A stretch of 44,111 bases of DNA from an uncultured Siphonobacter sp. (GCA_913774715.1 CAJYHS010000229.1:1-44111), one strand, 5' to 3'. Shown: positions 24,025-33,208, counted from the stretch's first letter. Notes: generated by a model not told the origin, from the sequence alone. Translations and numbers: made by a program.

Positions 24025-26067
24025 ATGTCTGAGAAGAAATTCAACCGCACTACCGTTACCGCAGCCCTCATTTATGCCAACGGTCCGATCCACATCGGTC
24101 ACCTGGCAGGATGTTACGTTCCGGCAGACGTATATGTACGTTACCTCCGAGCCAAAGGAGAAGACGTCGCTTTTATTTCAGGTACCGATGAACACGGTGT
24201 TCCCATTACGATCCGGGCTCAAAAAGAAGGCATCACTCCGCAGGAAGTAGTGGACAAGTATTACCACCAAATCAACCAGTCGTTCGCTGCTTTTGGAATC
24301 AAATTCGACATCTACTCCCGCACCTCCAAGCCCGTTCACCACGAAATGTCGCAGGAAATTTTCCTTCAGTTATACAATCAGGGAAAATTTGTGGAAGAAG
24401 TAACCGAGCAGTATTACGACGAAAAAGCGGGCCAGTTTCTGGCGGACCGTTACATCGTAGGAACCTGTCCGGTATGTGGCAATGAAAACGCGTACGGCGA
24501 TCAGTGCGAACGTTGCGGAAGCACCCTAAGTCCGCGTGAACTGATTAACCCCCGCTCGATGCTATCGGGTGGAACGCCGATTCTGAAAGAAACCAAAAAC
24601 TGGAATTTGCCGCTGGATGCCATGCAACCCGAGCTGGAAAGCTATGTAGGCAGTCATCCCGAATGGAAAACCAACGTAGCCGGTCAGGTCCGTTCCTGGC
24701 TGAACGAAGGATTGAAACCCCGGGCCATGACCCGCGATCTGGATTGGGGAATTAAAGTACCTCTCCCCAACGCCGAAGGCAAGGTAATGTATGTATGGTT
24801 TGACGCTCCGATTGGATACATCACGTTCACGAAAGAACTGAAAGGTGACGATTGGGAGAAATGGTGGAAAGCTGACGATACCCGTCTGATTCATTTCATC
24901 GGAAAGGATAATATTGTTTTCCACTGTCTCATTTTCCCGGCGATGCTGATGGCTGATGGCCGTTTTATTGCGGGTGCGGATAACGTTCCAGCCAATGAAT
25001 TCATGAATCTGGAAGGCGACAAAATTTCGACTTCTCGGAACTGGGCGGTATGGTTACACGAATACCTGGAAGATATGCCCGGCAAACAGGATGTGCTTCG
25101 GTACACGCTGATTGCCAACGCACCTGAAACCAAGGATTCGGAATTTACCTGGAAAGACTACCAGACTCGGAATAACTCCGAGCTAGTCGGCATTCTGGGC
25201 AACTTCGTTAATCGGGCTGTCGTATTAACCGAGAAAAACTTTGGCCCAGCCGTTCCGGCCCGTGGCGAATTAACCGAAGCAGACCAAAAAATGCTGGAAG
25301 AGCTGGCTCTCTACCCCGCAAAAATTGCTGAATCGCTCGATACCTTCCGTTTCCGGGAAGGTCTAAGTCTGTTCATTGAAGTGGCTCGTTTGGGTAACCA
25401 GTATCTGGCTTCTACGGAGCCCTGGAAAGTGATTAAGGAAAATCCGGAACGTGCGGCTACGATCCTGAACCTGAGTTTGCAGATTACCGCTTCACTTTCC
25501 GTCCTGGCTGAACCCTTCCTGCCTTTTACCGCGGCAAAACTGCGGGAAATGCTGAGCCTGACGGATGCCAGCTGGAGTAAAGCAGGCTCTGCTTCGCTGT
25601 TACCTGAAGGCCATCCAATTCAGAATCAGGGTTTATTATTTGAGAAAATCGAAGATTCCATCATCGAAGCTCAGGTACAAAAATTGCTGGATACGAAGAA
25701 GATGAACGAACTGGCGTCTAAGACACCCGCTCCTCAGAAAGAGGCCATTACGTACGACGACTTCAGTAAACTGGATATTCGCATTGCGACGATCACGGCG
25801 GCGGAAGCGGTTCCCAAGTCCAAGAAATTACTGAAGTTGACGCTAGATACGGGTATTGATACCCGGACGGTAGTGAGCGGGATTGCCGAGCATTTTTCAC
25901 CCGATGCCATTATTGGTCAGCAGGTGTCTTTACTCGCAAACCTGGCACCCCGAAAAATGATGGGAATCGAGTCGCAGGGAATGATCCTGATGGCCGAGGA
26001 CCGCGACGGAAAACTACAATTCATCCGTACTGACGAACCCATCTGGAATGGCGGGACTGTTTCATAA
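24025..26067 (+). CDS. metG: Methionyl-tRNA synthetase
   Basis: This is a 680-residue class I aminoacyl-tRNA synthetase that charges tRNA-Met. The HIGH motif is at residues 23-26. A zinc knuckle has CPVC (148-151) and CERC (161-164), the four-Cys version. The KMSKS-type loop reads KISTS (333-337), the usual variant in this phylum. A C-terminal tRNA-binding (EMAP-II/TRBP111-like) domain begins at about residue 575 ([14 protein letters not shown]) and supports dimerisation. Length and domain order are those of E. coli MetG. It is a single gene closed by a terminator. Confidence 0.98.
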   Translation: MSEKKFNRTTVTAALIYANGPIHIGHLAGCYVPADVYVRYLRAKGEDVAFISGTDEHGVPITIRAQKEGITPQEVVDKYYHQINQSFAAFGIKFDIYSRTSKPVHHEMSQEIFLQLYNQGKFVEEVTEQYYDEKAGQFLADRYIVGTCPVCGNENAYGDQCERCGSTLSPRELINPRSMLSGGTPILKETKNWNLPLDAMQPELESYVGSHPEWKTNVAGQVRSWLNEGLKPRAMTRDLDWGIKVPLPNAEGKVMYVWFDAPIGYITFTKELKGDDWEKWWKADDTRLIHFIGKDNIVFHCLIFPAMLMADGRFIAGADNVPANEFMNLEGDKISTSRNWAVWLHEYLEDMPGKQDVLRYTLIANAPETKDSEFTWKDYQTRNNSELVGILGNFVNRAVVLTEKNFGPAVPARGELTEADQKMLEELALYPAKIAESLDTFRFREGLSLFIEVARLGNQYLASTEPWKVIKENPERAATILNLSLQITASLSVLAEPFLPFTAAKLREMLSLTDASWSKAGSASLLPEGHPIQNQGLLFEKIEDSIIEAQVQKLLDTKKMNELASKTPAPQKEAITYDDFSKLDIRIATITAAEAVPKSKKLLKLTLDTGIDTRTVVSGIAEHFSPDAIIGQQVSLLANLAPRKMMGIESQGMILMAEDRDGKLQFIRTDEPIWNGGTVS

Positions 26068-26085
26068 TTTAGATTGATCGTATCG

Positions 26086-26115
26086 AAAAAGGCTGGTGGA
26101 AACATCAGCCTTTTT
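26086..26115 (+). terminator. Intrinsic terminator after metG
   Basis: A 13-bp stem with one G-T pair (26086-26098 with 26103-26115) has a GAAA tetraloop and ends in a T run. It lies 19 bases downstream of the metG stop. Confidence 0.85.
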
Positions 26116-26172
26116 TATGAGTTATGGATGTATCATCCTTACACTATTATTCACTCAATCAACACTAACCTC

Positions 26173-26706
26173 ATGAATCGGGTAAAGATTGGAATCATCA
26201 ATGTGTCAGATCGGGCCAGTGCAGGTATTTATGAAGATATTCCAGGCAAGGCCATTGTTTCTACACTTAATGAATATTTATTAAATCAATGGGAGCCGGT
26301 GTATCGGGTCATTCCTGACGAGCAGGATATAATTTCTCAAACCCTGATTGCATTGGCCGATCAGGAAGGCTGTTGTCTGATAGTCACTTCTGGCGGAACC
26401 GGCCCCGCTCCCCGCGATGTTACTCCCGAAGCCACCGAGGCGATTTGTCAGAAAATGATGCCTGGTTTTGGTGAATTGATGCGAAAGGTAAGCCTGGAAT
26501 ATGTGCCTACGGCCATTCTTTCCCGGCAAACGGCAGGTATTCGTGGCAAGTGTCTGATTGTGAATTTACCGGGTAAACCTTCCGCCATTCGTCAGTGCCT
26601 GGATGCCGTCTTTCCGGCTATCCCTTATTGTATTGATTTAATGGGTGGTCCTTATCTGGAAACGAACGAAGCCGTTATCAAGGCCTTTCGTCCGAAGCAG
26701 AGTTAA
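26173..26706 (+). CDS. mog: Molybdopterin adenylyltransferase (MogA-type)
   Basis: This 177-residue protein adenylates molybdopterin in the cytosol before molybdate insertion. The opening VKIGIINVSDRASAG and the nucleotide motif SGGTGPAPRDVTPEA (73 onward, with the essential Asp82) are typical of MogA, as are QTAGIRG and NLPGKPSA. I take ATG 26173 as start; an upstream frame would translate the metG terminator. No other molybdenum-cofactor gene is in view, so mog is separated from its pathway. Its stop codon abuts a 34-bp perfect palindrome. Confidence 0.93.
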   Translation: MNRVKIGIINVSDRASAGIYEDIPGKAIVSTLNEYLLNQWEPVYRVIPDEQDIISQTLIALADQEGCCLIVTSGGTGPAPRDVTPEATEAICQKMMPGFGELMRKVSLEYVPTAILSRQTAGIRGKCLIVNLPGKPSAIRQCLDAVFPAIPYCIDLMGGPYLETNEAVIKAFRPKQS

Positions 26707-26777
26707 ATTGACAGGATTTAATAAAAGAAGGCCGAAATCAGATTGATTTCGGCCTTCTTTTATTAAATCCTGTCAAT
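26707..26777. terminator. 34-bp perfect palindrome filling the gap between convergent stops
   Basis: The arms 26707-26740 and 26744-26777 are exact reverse complements around a three-base loop (GAT); the core is AGAAGGCCGAAATCA. It begins the base after the mog stop and ends one base before the stop of the gene at 26779. It contains A/T-rich flanks usable as T-runs in either direction, so it should act as a bidirectional terminator. The length is unusual for that role. Confidence 0.9.
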
Positions 26778-26778
26778 G

Positions 26779-27054
26779 CTATAATCGACTGGTTCTTTCC
26801 TCTTTCAGGTATTGGTCCTGCTGCGGTGTTTCGTTATTCTGACCTTCGTTTTCGTAACGACCCGTACCTATGCCTTCGCCACCATTACCGGGACTATTTT
26901 GGTTGCCCCCTCCCCGATTAGGTTCTGCTCCCTGCTGCTGGCGTTCTTGTCCTGCCTGTTGAGCTTGTTGGTTACCTTGATTTTGATTGCGTTGATCTTG
27001 ATTTTGCTGATCAGAGCCTTGCTGCTGATTCGCATTTTGCTGATTATTTTCCAT
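26779..27054 (-). CDS. Small Q/N/G-rich disordered protein
   Basis: This 91-residue frame is almost free of hydrophobic residues. Residues 3-45 are mainly Gln/Asn, a middle part is GGGNQNSPGNGGEG, and the tail is charged (QYLKEERTSRL). It looks like an intrinsically disordered, prion-like segment, or a stress-response peptide. I prefer this strand because the opposite frame is a Leu/Ile-rich string, as expected of an antisense reading of Gln codons. A TACTTTTG box lies about 76 bases upstream at 27131-27138 on the minus strand. Coding status is moderate and function unknown. Confidence 0.55.
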   Translation of the reverse strand: MENNQQNANQQQGSDQQNQDQRNQNQGNQQAQQAGQERQQQGAEPNRGGGNQNSPGNGGEGIGTGRYENEGQNNETPQQDQYLKEERTSRL

Positions 27055-27130
27055 AGTTTTATCAGGTTAACAGATGACACTCAGTCAAAATAACTGAGCA
27101 ATCTAAGATATCATAAATAAAATAGTATTC

Positions 27131-27138
27131 CAAAAGTA
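27131..27138 (-). promoter_or_regulatory. Possible -7 box for the Q/N-rich gene
   Basis: The minus strand reads TACTTTTG here, a full TAnnTTTG match, in a very AT-rich stretch upstream of the small protein. No good -33 partner is seen. Confidence 0.3.
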
Positions 27139-27218
27139 TTTTATATAACTTTTTATATAATAAAAAGTTTCAGTATGGCTTTGCTATTTTATTCATTTAC
27201 TAATAATGTCTCTATGAT

Positions 27219-27779
27219 TTAGTAACTGGGAGAGTGTACTCCTTCCGCAATTTCTTCGATCATTTTTTTATTGAAAGCAGGAATGTCGTCGGGTTTTCGA
27301 CTTGTCACCAGACCATTATCTGTCACTACTTCTTCATCTACCCATTCTGCTCCGGCATTCATCAAATCAGTTTTAATAGATGGATAGGATGTTAACTTCC
27401 GGCCTTCTACTACGTCTGCTTCAATCAGCATGATAGGAGCATGACAAATAGCAGCTACTGGCTTCGATGCTTCGAAGAAGTGCTCTACGAAAGCTACCGC
27501 GTCTTTGTCCATCCGCAAGTGATCGGGATTCATTACCCCACCGGGTAACAATAAGGCGTCATAATCCTCGGGATTGGCCTCTGATAAAGGCACGTCTACG
27601 GCAAATGAATCGCCCCAGTCGGTATGGTCCCAACCCTTTACCTGATCATCTTTTGGTGAAATAATTTTTGTTTCTGCTCCGGCATCAATTAATGCCTGTT
27701 GTGGTTCGGTTAATTCTACCTGTTCAAATCCATCGGTAACTAAAATCGCTACTTTTTTTCCTTGCAGTTTCTGTTCCAT
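27219..27779 (-). CDS. DJ-1/PfpI-family protein (YhbO-like)
   Basis: This 186-residue protein belongs to the DJ-1/ThiJ/PfpI superfamily, type 1 glutamine-amidotransferase-like fold. The nucleophile elbow is AICHAP with Cys112 and His113, and the conserved Glu19 is in DGFEQVEL. The blocks LLLPGGVMNPDHLR and SRKPDDIPAFN match the PfpI/YhbO group. Members are described as proteases or as deglycases of glyoxal-damaged protein and nucleic acid; which applies here is open. It is cytosolic and probably a single gene. The VOC gene facing it divergently could also relate to aldehyde damage, a weak inference. Confidence 0.9.
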   Translation of the reverse strand: MEQKLQGKKVAILVTDGFEQVELTEPQQALIDAGAETKIISPKDDQVKGWDHTDWGDSFAVDVPLSEANPEDYDALLLPGGVMNPDHLRMDKDAVAFVEHFFEASKPVAAICHAPIMLIEADVVEGRKLTSYPSIKTDLMNAGAEWVDEEVVTDNGLVTSRKPDDIPAFNKKMIEEIAEGVHSPSY

Positions 27780-28081
27780 GACTTATAGTAAGTTTATACT
27801 TATATGATGTCTTTTAAGTAGAAAAACATATTCCTTTCTGTACAAACTGCCAGGCGTTTTTCGGTCTGCGAATTCAATTTAGCTATCCATAAATCTCTGA
27901 TTCACAGAACTCGGTTTTAGTAATAGGGGTAGGCCTACGCGTATAATTGTGCCTAACAAAAGATAGGTTACTTATAGAAAAGCCTCCGCACCTTTGCGGT
28001 AAGTATGCCTCATTAAACCCATCATCACTCATGCTTTTTCTTTACATTTGAAGTAATTCCGTGCTTAATACGTCCTCAAGA
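27780..28081. other. Intergenic region between divergent DJ-1 and VOC genes
   Basis: These 302 bases hold no credible open reading frame. They include CCGCACCTTTGCGG (about 27986-27999), a short palindrome around CACCTTTG, which differs by one base from a -7 box, and a full -7 match, TACATTTG, at 28043-28050. The rest is AT-rich and carries no repeat that I can see. Confidence 0.6.
28043..28050 (+). promoter_or_regulatory. -7 promoter box of the VOC gene
   Basis: TACATTTG is a full TAnnTTTG match and lies 31 bases upstream of the ATG at 28082. That spacing favours this ATG over the GTG at 28061, which would start about at the transcription start. No clear -33 box is present. Confidence 0.4.
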
Positions 28082-28462
28082 ATGAAACAATTCCCCCATC
28101 ATCACCAAGCGGTCATGCCGTACTTTATTCTGGAAGGTGCTTTTCAATTCATTGATTTCATTAAATATGTATTTCAGGCTAAGGAAGTATACCTCGCTAA
28201 AAGGGATGATACCACGGTTATGCACGCTGAATATCAGATTGGTCGAAGTAACCTGATGCTCTGCGACAGCACAGAACAATGGCGACCTCAATCCTGTAGT
28301 TTATTCGTCTACGTGGATAATGCTGATGAAACCGTCCGTAAAGCTCTGGAACAGGGCAGCACGATTTTAATGGAAGTGAGTGACCAGTCTTATGGTCGAA
28401 GTGGCGGAGTGATTGATCCCTTTGGTAATGTCTGGTGGATCAATAGTTTACAATCAAAGTAA
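28082..28462 (+). CDS. VOC-superfamily protein (PhnB/glyoxalase-like)
   Basis: This is a 126-residue single-domain vicinal-oxygen-chelate protein. The pattern VMPYFILEGAFQFIDFIKYVFQAKE, then HAEYQIGRSNLMLCD and the final GGVIDPFGNVWWIN, is that of the PhnB-like group of glyoxalase/bleomycin-resistance proteins. Metal-binding His and Glu positions are partly present. The substrate is unknown. I chose ATG 28082 because the GTG seven codons earlier adds only a short unusual leader. The MFS exporter follows 124 bases later in the same direction. Confidence 0.82.
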   Translation: MKQFPHHHQAVMPYFILEGAFQFIDFIKYVFQAKEVYLAKRDDTTVMHAEYQIGRSNLMLCDSTEQWRPQSCSLFVYVDNADETVRKALEQGSTILMEVSDQSYGRSGGVIDPFGNVWWINSLQSK

Positions 28463-28586
28463 TGTGTTAACATTTACCCAAATTAGAATTGACCAGCGAT
28501 TCAAACGGGTGTTTTAGGAAGTCGTATCTAGTTACTAATCCTTCTTCGCAACGAACTAACCTGGTTTTCCTTTTTTACACTAAGCA

Positions 28587-29825
28587 ATGGATTCTTCCCG
28601 AAAGTTTTCTCAGTACGAAGCCTTCGTTATTGCCATTCTGGCAATTCTTCAATTTACAATTATTCTGGATTTCATGGTGCTGTCTCCCCTGGGAGCCATC
28701 CTGATGCCCACCATGCACATTTCTCCCGCTCAGTTTGGCTGGGTGGTTTCAGCTTATGCCTTTAGTGCCGGAGCTTCGGGATTACTAGCGGCAGGTTTTG
28801 CCGATAAATTCGATCGTAAGAAGTTACTGCTGTTTTTCTACGTCGGCTTTACCATCGGTACTTTTCTATGCAGCATCGCCAGCGATTTTCACTTCCTGCT
28901 TTTTGCCCGCATTTTCACGGGTCTTTTTGGCGGCGTTATTGGTTCAATCTGTTCGGCTATCATTACGGATTTATTCGCCCTTGAAATGCGGGGCCGGGTT
29001 ATGGGTTTTGTACAAATGGCCTTTGCTACCAGTCAGGTATTAGGAATTCCAATTGGTTTGTACCTGGCGAATCACTTCGGCTGGCATTCGCCCTTCACTA
29101 TGATCGTGGGTTTTTGCGTGCTCATTGGCATTCTGATTGTAGTATATCTGAAACCCATCGATGCCCACTTGAAAAACACCGAAAAGCAAAATGCTTTTGT
29201 ACACCTTAAGAAAACCTTATCCCAGCCTAATTATCTGCTCGCATTTGCTACTACTACGTTACTGGCTATGGGTGGGTACATGCTGATGCCCTTTGGTAGT
29301 GCATATAGCGTTCACAACCTCCAGATTCCTTTTGCTGATTTACCCACTGTGTACGTCATCACGGGTATTAGCTCCATGATTGCGGGACCACTGATTGGAA
29401 AGTATAGCGACCGCATCGGGAAGTATCGCCTGTTTTTTGCAGGTTCGGTAATAGCCATGATCATGACGGGAATTTATGGTAACTTGGGTCCTACTCCGTT
29501 AACGACGGTAATCATTATCAATGTGATTATGTTCGTGGGCATTACCTCCCGGATTATCTCCTCTTCCGCGTTGATGACGGCCATTCCTACGCCACAGGAT
29601 CGGGGAGCTTTTATGAGCATCAACTCTTCCGTTCAGCAAATGGCTGGTGGACTCGCCGCAGTGATTGCCGGAATGATCGTTTCTGAAACGCCGACGGGTT
29701 ATATTGAGCATTATGACGTACTGAGTTATGTAGTAATCGTAGGAATGATTGCAGGGATTGCGATGATGTCTCTGGTTAATAAAATGGTGCAGCGAAAGGT
29801 ACAGGCTCCAGCCGTGCCGGTTTAA
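28587..29825 (+). CDS. MFS transporter, DHA1/AraJ-type exporter
   Basis: This 412-residue inner-membrane protein has about 12 hydrophobic helices. The helix-2/3 loop GFADKFDRKKLL and the block LFARIFTGLFGGVIGS in helix 4 match the DHA1 drug:proton antiporter and AraJ-type sugar efflux group. The second half has a matching loop IGKYSDRIGKYRLFF. It probably exports small organic compounds or sugars; the substrate is not predictable. It starts at ATG 28587, runs in the same direction as the VOC gene and ends at a terminator. A VOC plus exporter pairing hints at detoxification but does not prove it. Confidence 0.87.
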   Translation: MDSSRKFSQYEAFVIAILAILQFTIILDFMVLSPLGAILMPTMHISPAQFGWVVSAYAFSAGASGLLAAGFADKFDRKKLLLFFYVGFTIGTFLCSIASDFHFLLFARIFTGLFGGVIGSICSAIITDLFALEMRGRVMGFVQMAFATSQVLGIPIGLYLANHFGWHSPFTMIVGFCVLIGILIVVYLKPIDAHLKNTEKQNAFVHLKKTLSQPNYLLAFATTTLLAMGGYMLMPFGSAYSVHNLQIPFADLPTVYVITGISSMIAGPLIGKYSDRIGKYRLFFAGSVIAMIMTGIYGNLGPTPLTTVIIINVIMFVGITSRIISSSALMTAIPTPQDRGAFMSINSSVQQMAGGLAAVIAGMIVSETPTGYIEHYDVLSYVVIVGMIAGIAMMSLVNKMVQRKVQAPAVPV

Positions 29826-29844
29826 GGTTCATAACTAACAGTAC

Positions 29845-29879
29845 AAAAAGCCCGGCAGAAACTATCTGTCGGGCTTTTT
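29845..29879. terminator. Intrinsic terminator after the MFS exporter, inside an outer inverted repeat
   Basis: A 15-bp stem with one G-T pair (29845-29859 with 29865-29879, core AAAGCCCGGCAGA) ends in T's. It is enclosed by a second, shorter inverted repeat (ACTAACAGTA at about 29833-29842 and TACTGTTAGT at about 29883-29892). It stands between convergent genes and can serve both. Confidence 0.85.
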
Positions 29880-29933
29880 CTTTACTGTTAGTTTGAGATT
29901 TATAGCTCCGGTTGTTACCAGAGCTGTGATCCT

Positions 29934-31817
29934 CTATCCTGAATACTTATCGAAGGTTCTGGTTAACCGATTGCCCGTTACGGGTGGCAATTCGTCATTG
30001 AGATGATCCCACCAGGTTCTTTTGAGAATGAGAATGCAAATGCCCAGCACTACCAGTGTCGCTGACAACTCCAGCTTCATTTTCAGCACCAAGTACATCG
30101 GCGTAAGCGTGAGCGTACATTGGGCAATTATTCCAACTACAATGTTTAGAGCATCTTTTCTAAAATTATGATTGGGATGAAAATCAGGGTTTTCCTGTTG
30201 TACCAATACCTGGACAGGCTTCCAGATACCCCAGGGGCGAACGGTAGTATAAAAGGTTTTCAGCGTATTTATATCCGTAGGAGGCGTAAGCAGCGATCCG
30301 GCTACACACCCGCCCAGCGAAATCAAAAACAGCAAAGGGAAGTAATAGAGACTCAGCGTGTGCGGAAAAACAACGGGGAAAATCAGAGCTGGAATAATCC
30401 CCGCTACCATTCCCCAGAAAAATCCGCTGGCATTGAATCGCCACCAGTGCCATTTGAGTACATTGGCTGCGATGTAACCACCGTATAAGGCCGAGACAAT
30501 CCATTGCAGAATGCTGTTTACATCTTTTGCGAATAAACCCATCAGAATACCCAACAGAGCAACGACGAGTCCAGAGACGTAATTCATTCGGGAAATGCGA
30601 TGATTGGATGCTCCCGGATTGAGGTATTTCAGGTAAATGTCATTGACGAGATAAGCCTGAGCAGCGTTTAGCGTTCCGGCAAAAGTCCCCATGAATGCAG
30701 CCAGTAAGCCTGCCAGTAACAAACCCATCAGTCCAGACGGAACGAAATGCAAAATGGCTGATGGAAGGATTTTCTCGAAATCAATCCCATGCGTGCCTTT
30801 CAGATTCAATTGATTGAAATTCAATAAAGCCAGCACCGTTAAGCCCATAATCATCGCGTACCGAACGGGTAAGAGGACAATCGAAACAATTCCGCTCATC
30901 TTGGCTGCTTCCTGAGGTGATTTCGTAGAGAGGATTTTCTGCATGTCGTAATTCGGAGCAGGTCCGGCAAGACTGGCGAGGATTCCTTTGAAAAGCATCA
31001 TCATGAAAAACACCCCAAATAAGGAAAAGCCATCTGACTTAATTTTGGCATTGACTTCCTCCATCATTCCTGTCCAGTTCAGATCATTGAGCCGCCAGCT
31101 GAAAAAAGGTGTGTACCAGCCCTGTGGTACCGAAAGGGTTTTTCCCGACAGGTTATCCATCGCAATCACGGCAATGACCAATGCTGAGATCGTCATGATG
31201 ACGTACTTCAGCACGTCCCCGATAACAATGCTGGTCATGCCCCCGAGAATGGCATAAAAAACCGCAAAAGCTGTAAAAATGATGCCGTAAAAGTGAGCTA
31301 CGTACGCCGCTGGCAATGAAAAAGGTACGTAAGGAGCCAGGCTTTTGAAAGGGATGAATATCTCCACAAACTTACCTAGTCCCACAAAACCATACGCCAG
31401 AAAACCCAGACAGCTCAACAAAGCAAAGACGACAACGATGGTATGGGAAGCCACGACCCCTTTCCCCTTCCCAAATCGTGTTCCGATCCATTCGGCTCCG
31501 GTGGTAACGTTCGAGCGGCGTAACCAGACGGACAGATACATCATCATAAAGACCTGATTGAAAACCGGCCAGAGCCAGGGAATCCAGAGACTTTTCAGAC
31601 CGTAAACAAAGGCCAGCGAAACCATCCACATCGTCCCGGAAATGTCGAACATATCCGAAGCATTCGAGAGCCCAAGCATATACCAGGGTAGGGTTTTTCC
31701 GCCCAGCAGATACGCTTCTTTATCTTTAGAAGCTCGTTTTTTTAGTACCAGCCCCAGCACAATGACGGCCAGCAGGTAACAAACGATGATGTAAATATCC
31801 AGTACTGATAACTTCAT
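29934..31817 (-). CDS. Sodium/solute symporter (SSS family) of the mannan locus
   Basis: This 627-residue inner-membrane protein has 13 or more hydrophobic segments. The signature SSS blocks are DIYIIVCYLLAVIVLGLVLK, YLLGGKTLPWYMLGLSNASDMFD, and the conserved Na-site region with GLLLAGLLAAFMGTFAGTLNAAQAYLVNDIY. It resembles SGLT/mannobiose-type transporters of Bacteroidota. It lies downstream of GH26, so the substrate is probably mannobiose or mannose, as in the Bacteroides fragilis mannan operon with GH26 ManA and a sugar symporter. I start it at ATG 31817; the longer frame translates the palindrome upstream. Confidence 0.88.
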   Translation of the reverse strand: MKLSVLDIYIIVCYLLAVIVLGLVLKKRASKDKEAYLLGGKTLPWYMLGLSNASDMFDISGTMWMVSLAFVYGLKSLWIPWLWPVFNQVFMMMYLSVWLRRSNVTTGAEWIGTRFGKGKGVVASHTIVVVFALLSCLGFLAYGFVGLGKFVEIFIPFKSLAPYVPFSLPAAYVAHFYGIIFTAFAVFYAILGGMTSIVIGDVLKYVIMTISALVIAVIAMDNLSGKTLSVPQGWYTPFFSWRLNDLNWTGMMEEVNAKIKSDGFSLFGVFFMMMLFKGILASLAGPAPNYDMQKILSTKSPQEAAKMSGIVSIVLLPVRYAMIMGLTVLALLNFNQLNLKGTHGIDFEKILPSAILHFVPSGLMGLLLAGLLAAFMGTFAGTLNAAQAYLVNDIYLKYLNPGASNHRISRMNYVSGLVVALLGILMGLFAKDVNSILQWIVSALYGGYIAANVLKWHWWRFNASGFFWGMVAGIIPALIFPVVFPHTLSLYYFPLLFLISLGGCVAGSLLTPPTDINTLKTFYTTVRPWGIWKPVQVLVQQENPDFHPNHNFRKDALNIVVGIIAQCTLTLTPMYLVLKMKLELSATLVVLGICILILKRTWWDHLNDELPPVTGNRLTRTFDKYSG

Positions 31818-31860
31818 GAGTGCGTCGTTGCGTCGCTCCAACGTACTGCCACCCAGATTT

Positions 31861-31927
31861 AGTTGTTCGTTGCTGGTTATTAGTTGCTTGTTTTTACTAA
31901 CAACCAACAACTATTAACCAGTAACTA
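31861..31927. repeat. Imperfect palindrome between SSS and GH26 genes
   Basis: AGTTGTTCGTTGCTGGTTAT (31861 on) pairs with the reverse complement of TAACTGGTTAATAGTTGTTG (upstream reading of 31897-31927) with a few gaps. The element covers the GH26 stop codon at 31925-31927. No T-run follows in the direction of transcription. Confidence 0.6.
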
Positions 31928-33028
31928 CTTATACAGCTTCTGAGCAGCGGTCTTCTTTTGCAGGAAGATGTCGGAACGCCGGGCAAATTTCTTAAAATCC
32001 TCGGCACTTGCCTGTCCGGGATACGGAGCATAAAAGTGACCGGGGTTACCATTTCGCCACACCAGTACGTAGGACAGACCCGCATCTTTGATGATCGGGC
32101 TTAACACCTCCGACCACCATTGATTCATGGGCACCTTCTCCAGTCCGGTTTCGGTAATGGCATATACTTTCTTTTTCTCCTGGCCAATCGTTCTGAGGAT
32201 TTCGACCATTCTACGGGTATCTTCCACAAAACGATCCGGCTTGGCAGTCTGGGGCCGATGATAAATATCAAATCCTATCAGATCAATCACATCGTCACCG
32301 GGATAACGTTCCAGATACTCTTCACGGGAGCTAAAACGATCTGTGCTATACGCGTATAACAGATTATGAACGCCTTTTTTATCCCGCAGATATTCAACCG
32401 TATACCGCCATAACTTTACGTATTCATCGACCGTTGCGTGATCTTTCCCCCACCAGAACCAACTTCCGGTATGTTCGTGAAAGGGGCGGAAAATTACCGG
32501 GATCAATTCTCCCTTCGAACCCTTCAGACTTAATAAATAAGCCGCTACACGATCCAACCAGGAGTCATAACGATTTTGTATTTCTTTATTGCTGAAAATT
32601 GTACGAATACTGAAATCCATTTGATCCCAGCTGGTTTTCGTAGGGTCAATCGGATTGTTCAGATGCCAGCTAAACGTATTAACCCCACCCTGAGCGTATA
32701 CCTGCTGAATCATTTTCCGCTGACTTTCAAACGGAATTCCATCAATTTCGTTCGTGCTGTCGAATTCAACCCGACCTAAATCCCAGCCGAAAACGGCGGG
32801 ATACTCCCCAACCACGTCTTTCACATCGGAGCGATCCGCTTCCGCCCGCCAGTTAACCCCATATCCCAGATCATCCTGATGACCGAGCATGGTTCCTTTT
32901 TTCGAAACCTTTTGAAGATTGCGGTATAGGTTTCGGGTTTCCCGAGTTGCCTGAGGGTCAGTGGGTACGGTCTGAGCGTACAGACTTCCAGCCGTAAATC
33001 CCAGCAAAATAAGAGCAGTTCGTAACAT
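31925..33028 (-). CDS. GH26 beta-mannanase (mannan endo-1,4-beta-mannosidase)
   Basis: This 367-residue secreted glycoside hydrolase of family 26 cleaves beta-1,4-mannosidic bonds. A signal peptide ends at residue 19 (SLYAQ). The acid/base Glu185 is in FRPFHEHTGSWFWWG and the nucleophile Glu293 in AITETGLE; both fit the family signature, and Trp/His residues around HLNN and the WWG loop line the cleft. Length is normal for a single-domain enzyme. It probably releases mannobiose or oligomannosides at the cell surface or in the periplasm. The start is ATG 33028; an upstream frame would give an unlikely N terminus. A terminator-like hairpin precedes it. Confidence 0.94.
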   Translation of the reverse strand: MLRTALILLGFTAGSLYAQTVPTDPQATRETRNLYRNLQKVSKKGTMLGHQDDLGYGVNWRAEADRSDVKDVVGEYPAVFGWDLGRVEFDSTNEIDGIPFESQRKMIQQVYAQGGVNTFSWHLNNPIDPTKTSWDQMDFSIRTIFSNKEIQNRYDSWLDRVAAYLLSLKGSKGELIPVIFRPFHEHTGSWFWWGKDHATVDEYVKLWRYTVEYLRDKKGVHNLLYAYSTDRFSSREEYLERYPGDDVIDLIGFDIYHRPQTAKPDRFVEDTRRMVEILRTIGQEKKKVYAITETGLEKVPMNQWWSEVLSPIIKDAGLSYVLVWRNGNPGHFYAPYPGQASAEDFKKFARRSDIFLQKKTAAQKLYK

Positions 33029-33067
33029 AAAACAGTGATTAATTGCTAAAACTAAGAAGTAAAGAGA

Positions 33068-33108
33068 CAAAAACGGGCTTCTATCCTATGATCTAGAATA
33101 GAAGCCCG
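33068..33108 (-). terminator. Terminator or attenuator between SusD and GH26
   Basis: An 11-bp stem (33074-33084 with 33098-33108, core CGGGCTTCTAT) is followed on the minus strand by TTTTTG. It lies upstream of GH26, so read-through from susC/susD would be reduced at this point. Confidence 0.75.
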
Positions 33109-33110
33109 AT

Positions 33111-33204
33111 TGAGTTTGGGGTTAAGAGTTTGGGGTTTTGAGTTAAAGATTCAGAGTTGCTTACATAACTTGTTAACCCTTAAACTCAAAACTTCTCTAA
33201 CTCC
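33111..33204. repeat. Imperfect palindrome after SusD (GAGTTTGGGG family)
   Basis: TGAGTTTGGGGTTAAGAG with a repeat of GTTTGGGGTTTTGAGTT (33111-33144) pairs partly with GTTAACCCTTAAACTC and AAAACTTC (33172-33204). It stands four bases past the susD stop in the minus direction. No coding sequence is present. Confidence 0.55.
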
Positions 33205-33208
33205 ACTA

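Noticed and set aside
26173-26706. mog as part of a molybdenum-cofactor cluster
   Set aside because: No moa, moe, mob or molybdate transport gene lies nearby, and the gene is isolated between terminators.
26812-27093. Plus-strand Leu/Ile-rich open frame that looks like a membrane peptide
   Set aside because: It is the antisense reading of the Gln/Asn-rich gene, whose CAA/CAG/AAT codons give Leu/Ile on the other strand. It has no promoter box and no membrane-protein start.
27986-27999. CCGCACCTTTGCGG considered as a regulator operator
   Set aside because: It is a short palindrome with a single copy in the window; it could equally be a decayed -7 box, so no claim is made.
29499-29711. Minus-strand His/Arg-rich frame inside the MFS exporter
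   Set aside because: It is an antisense reading with no start signal, contained wholly in a recognised transporter gene.
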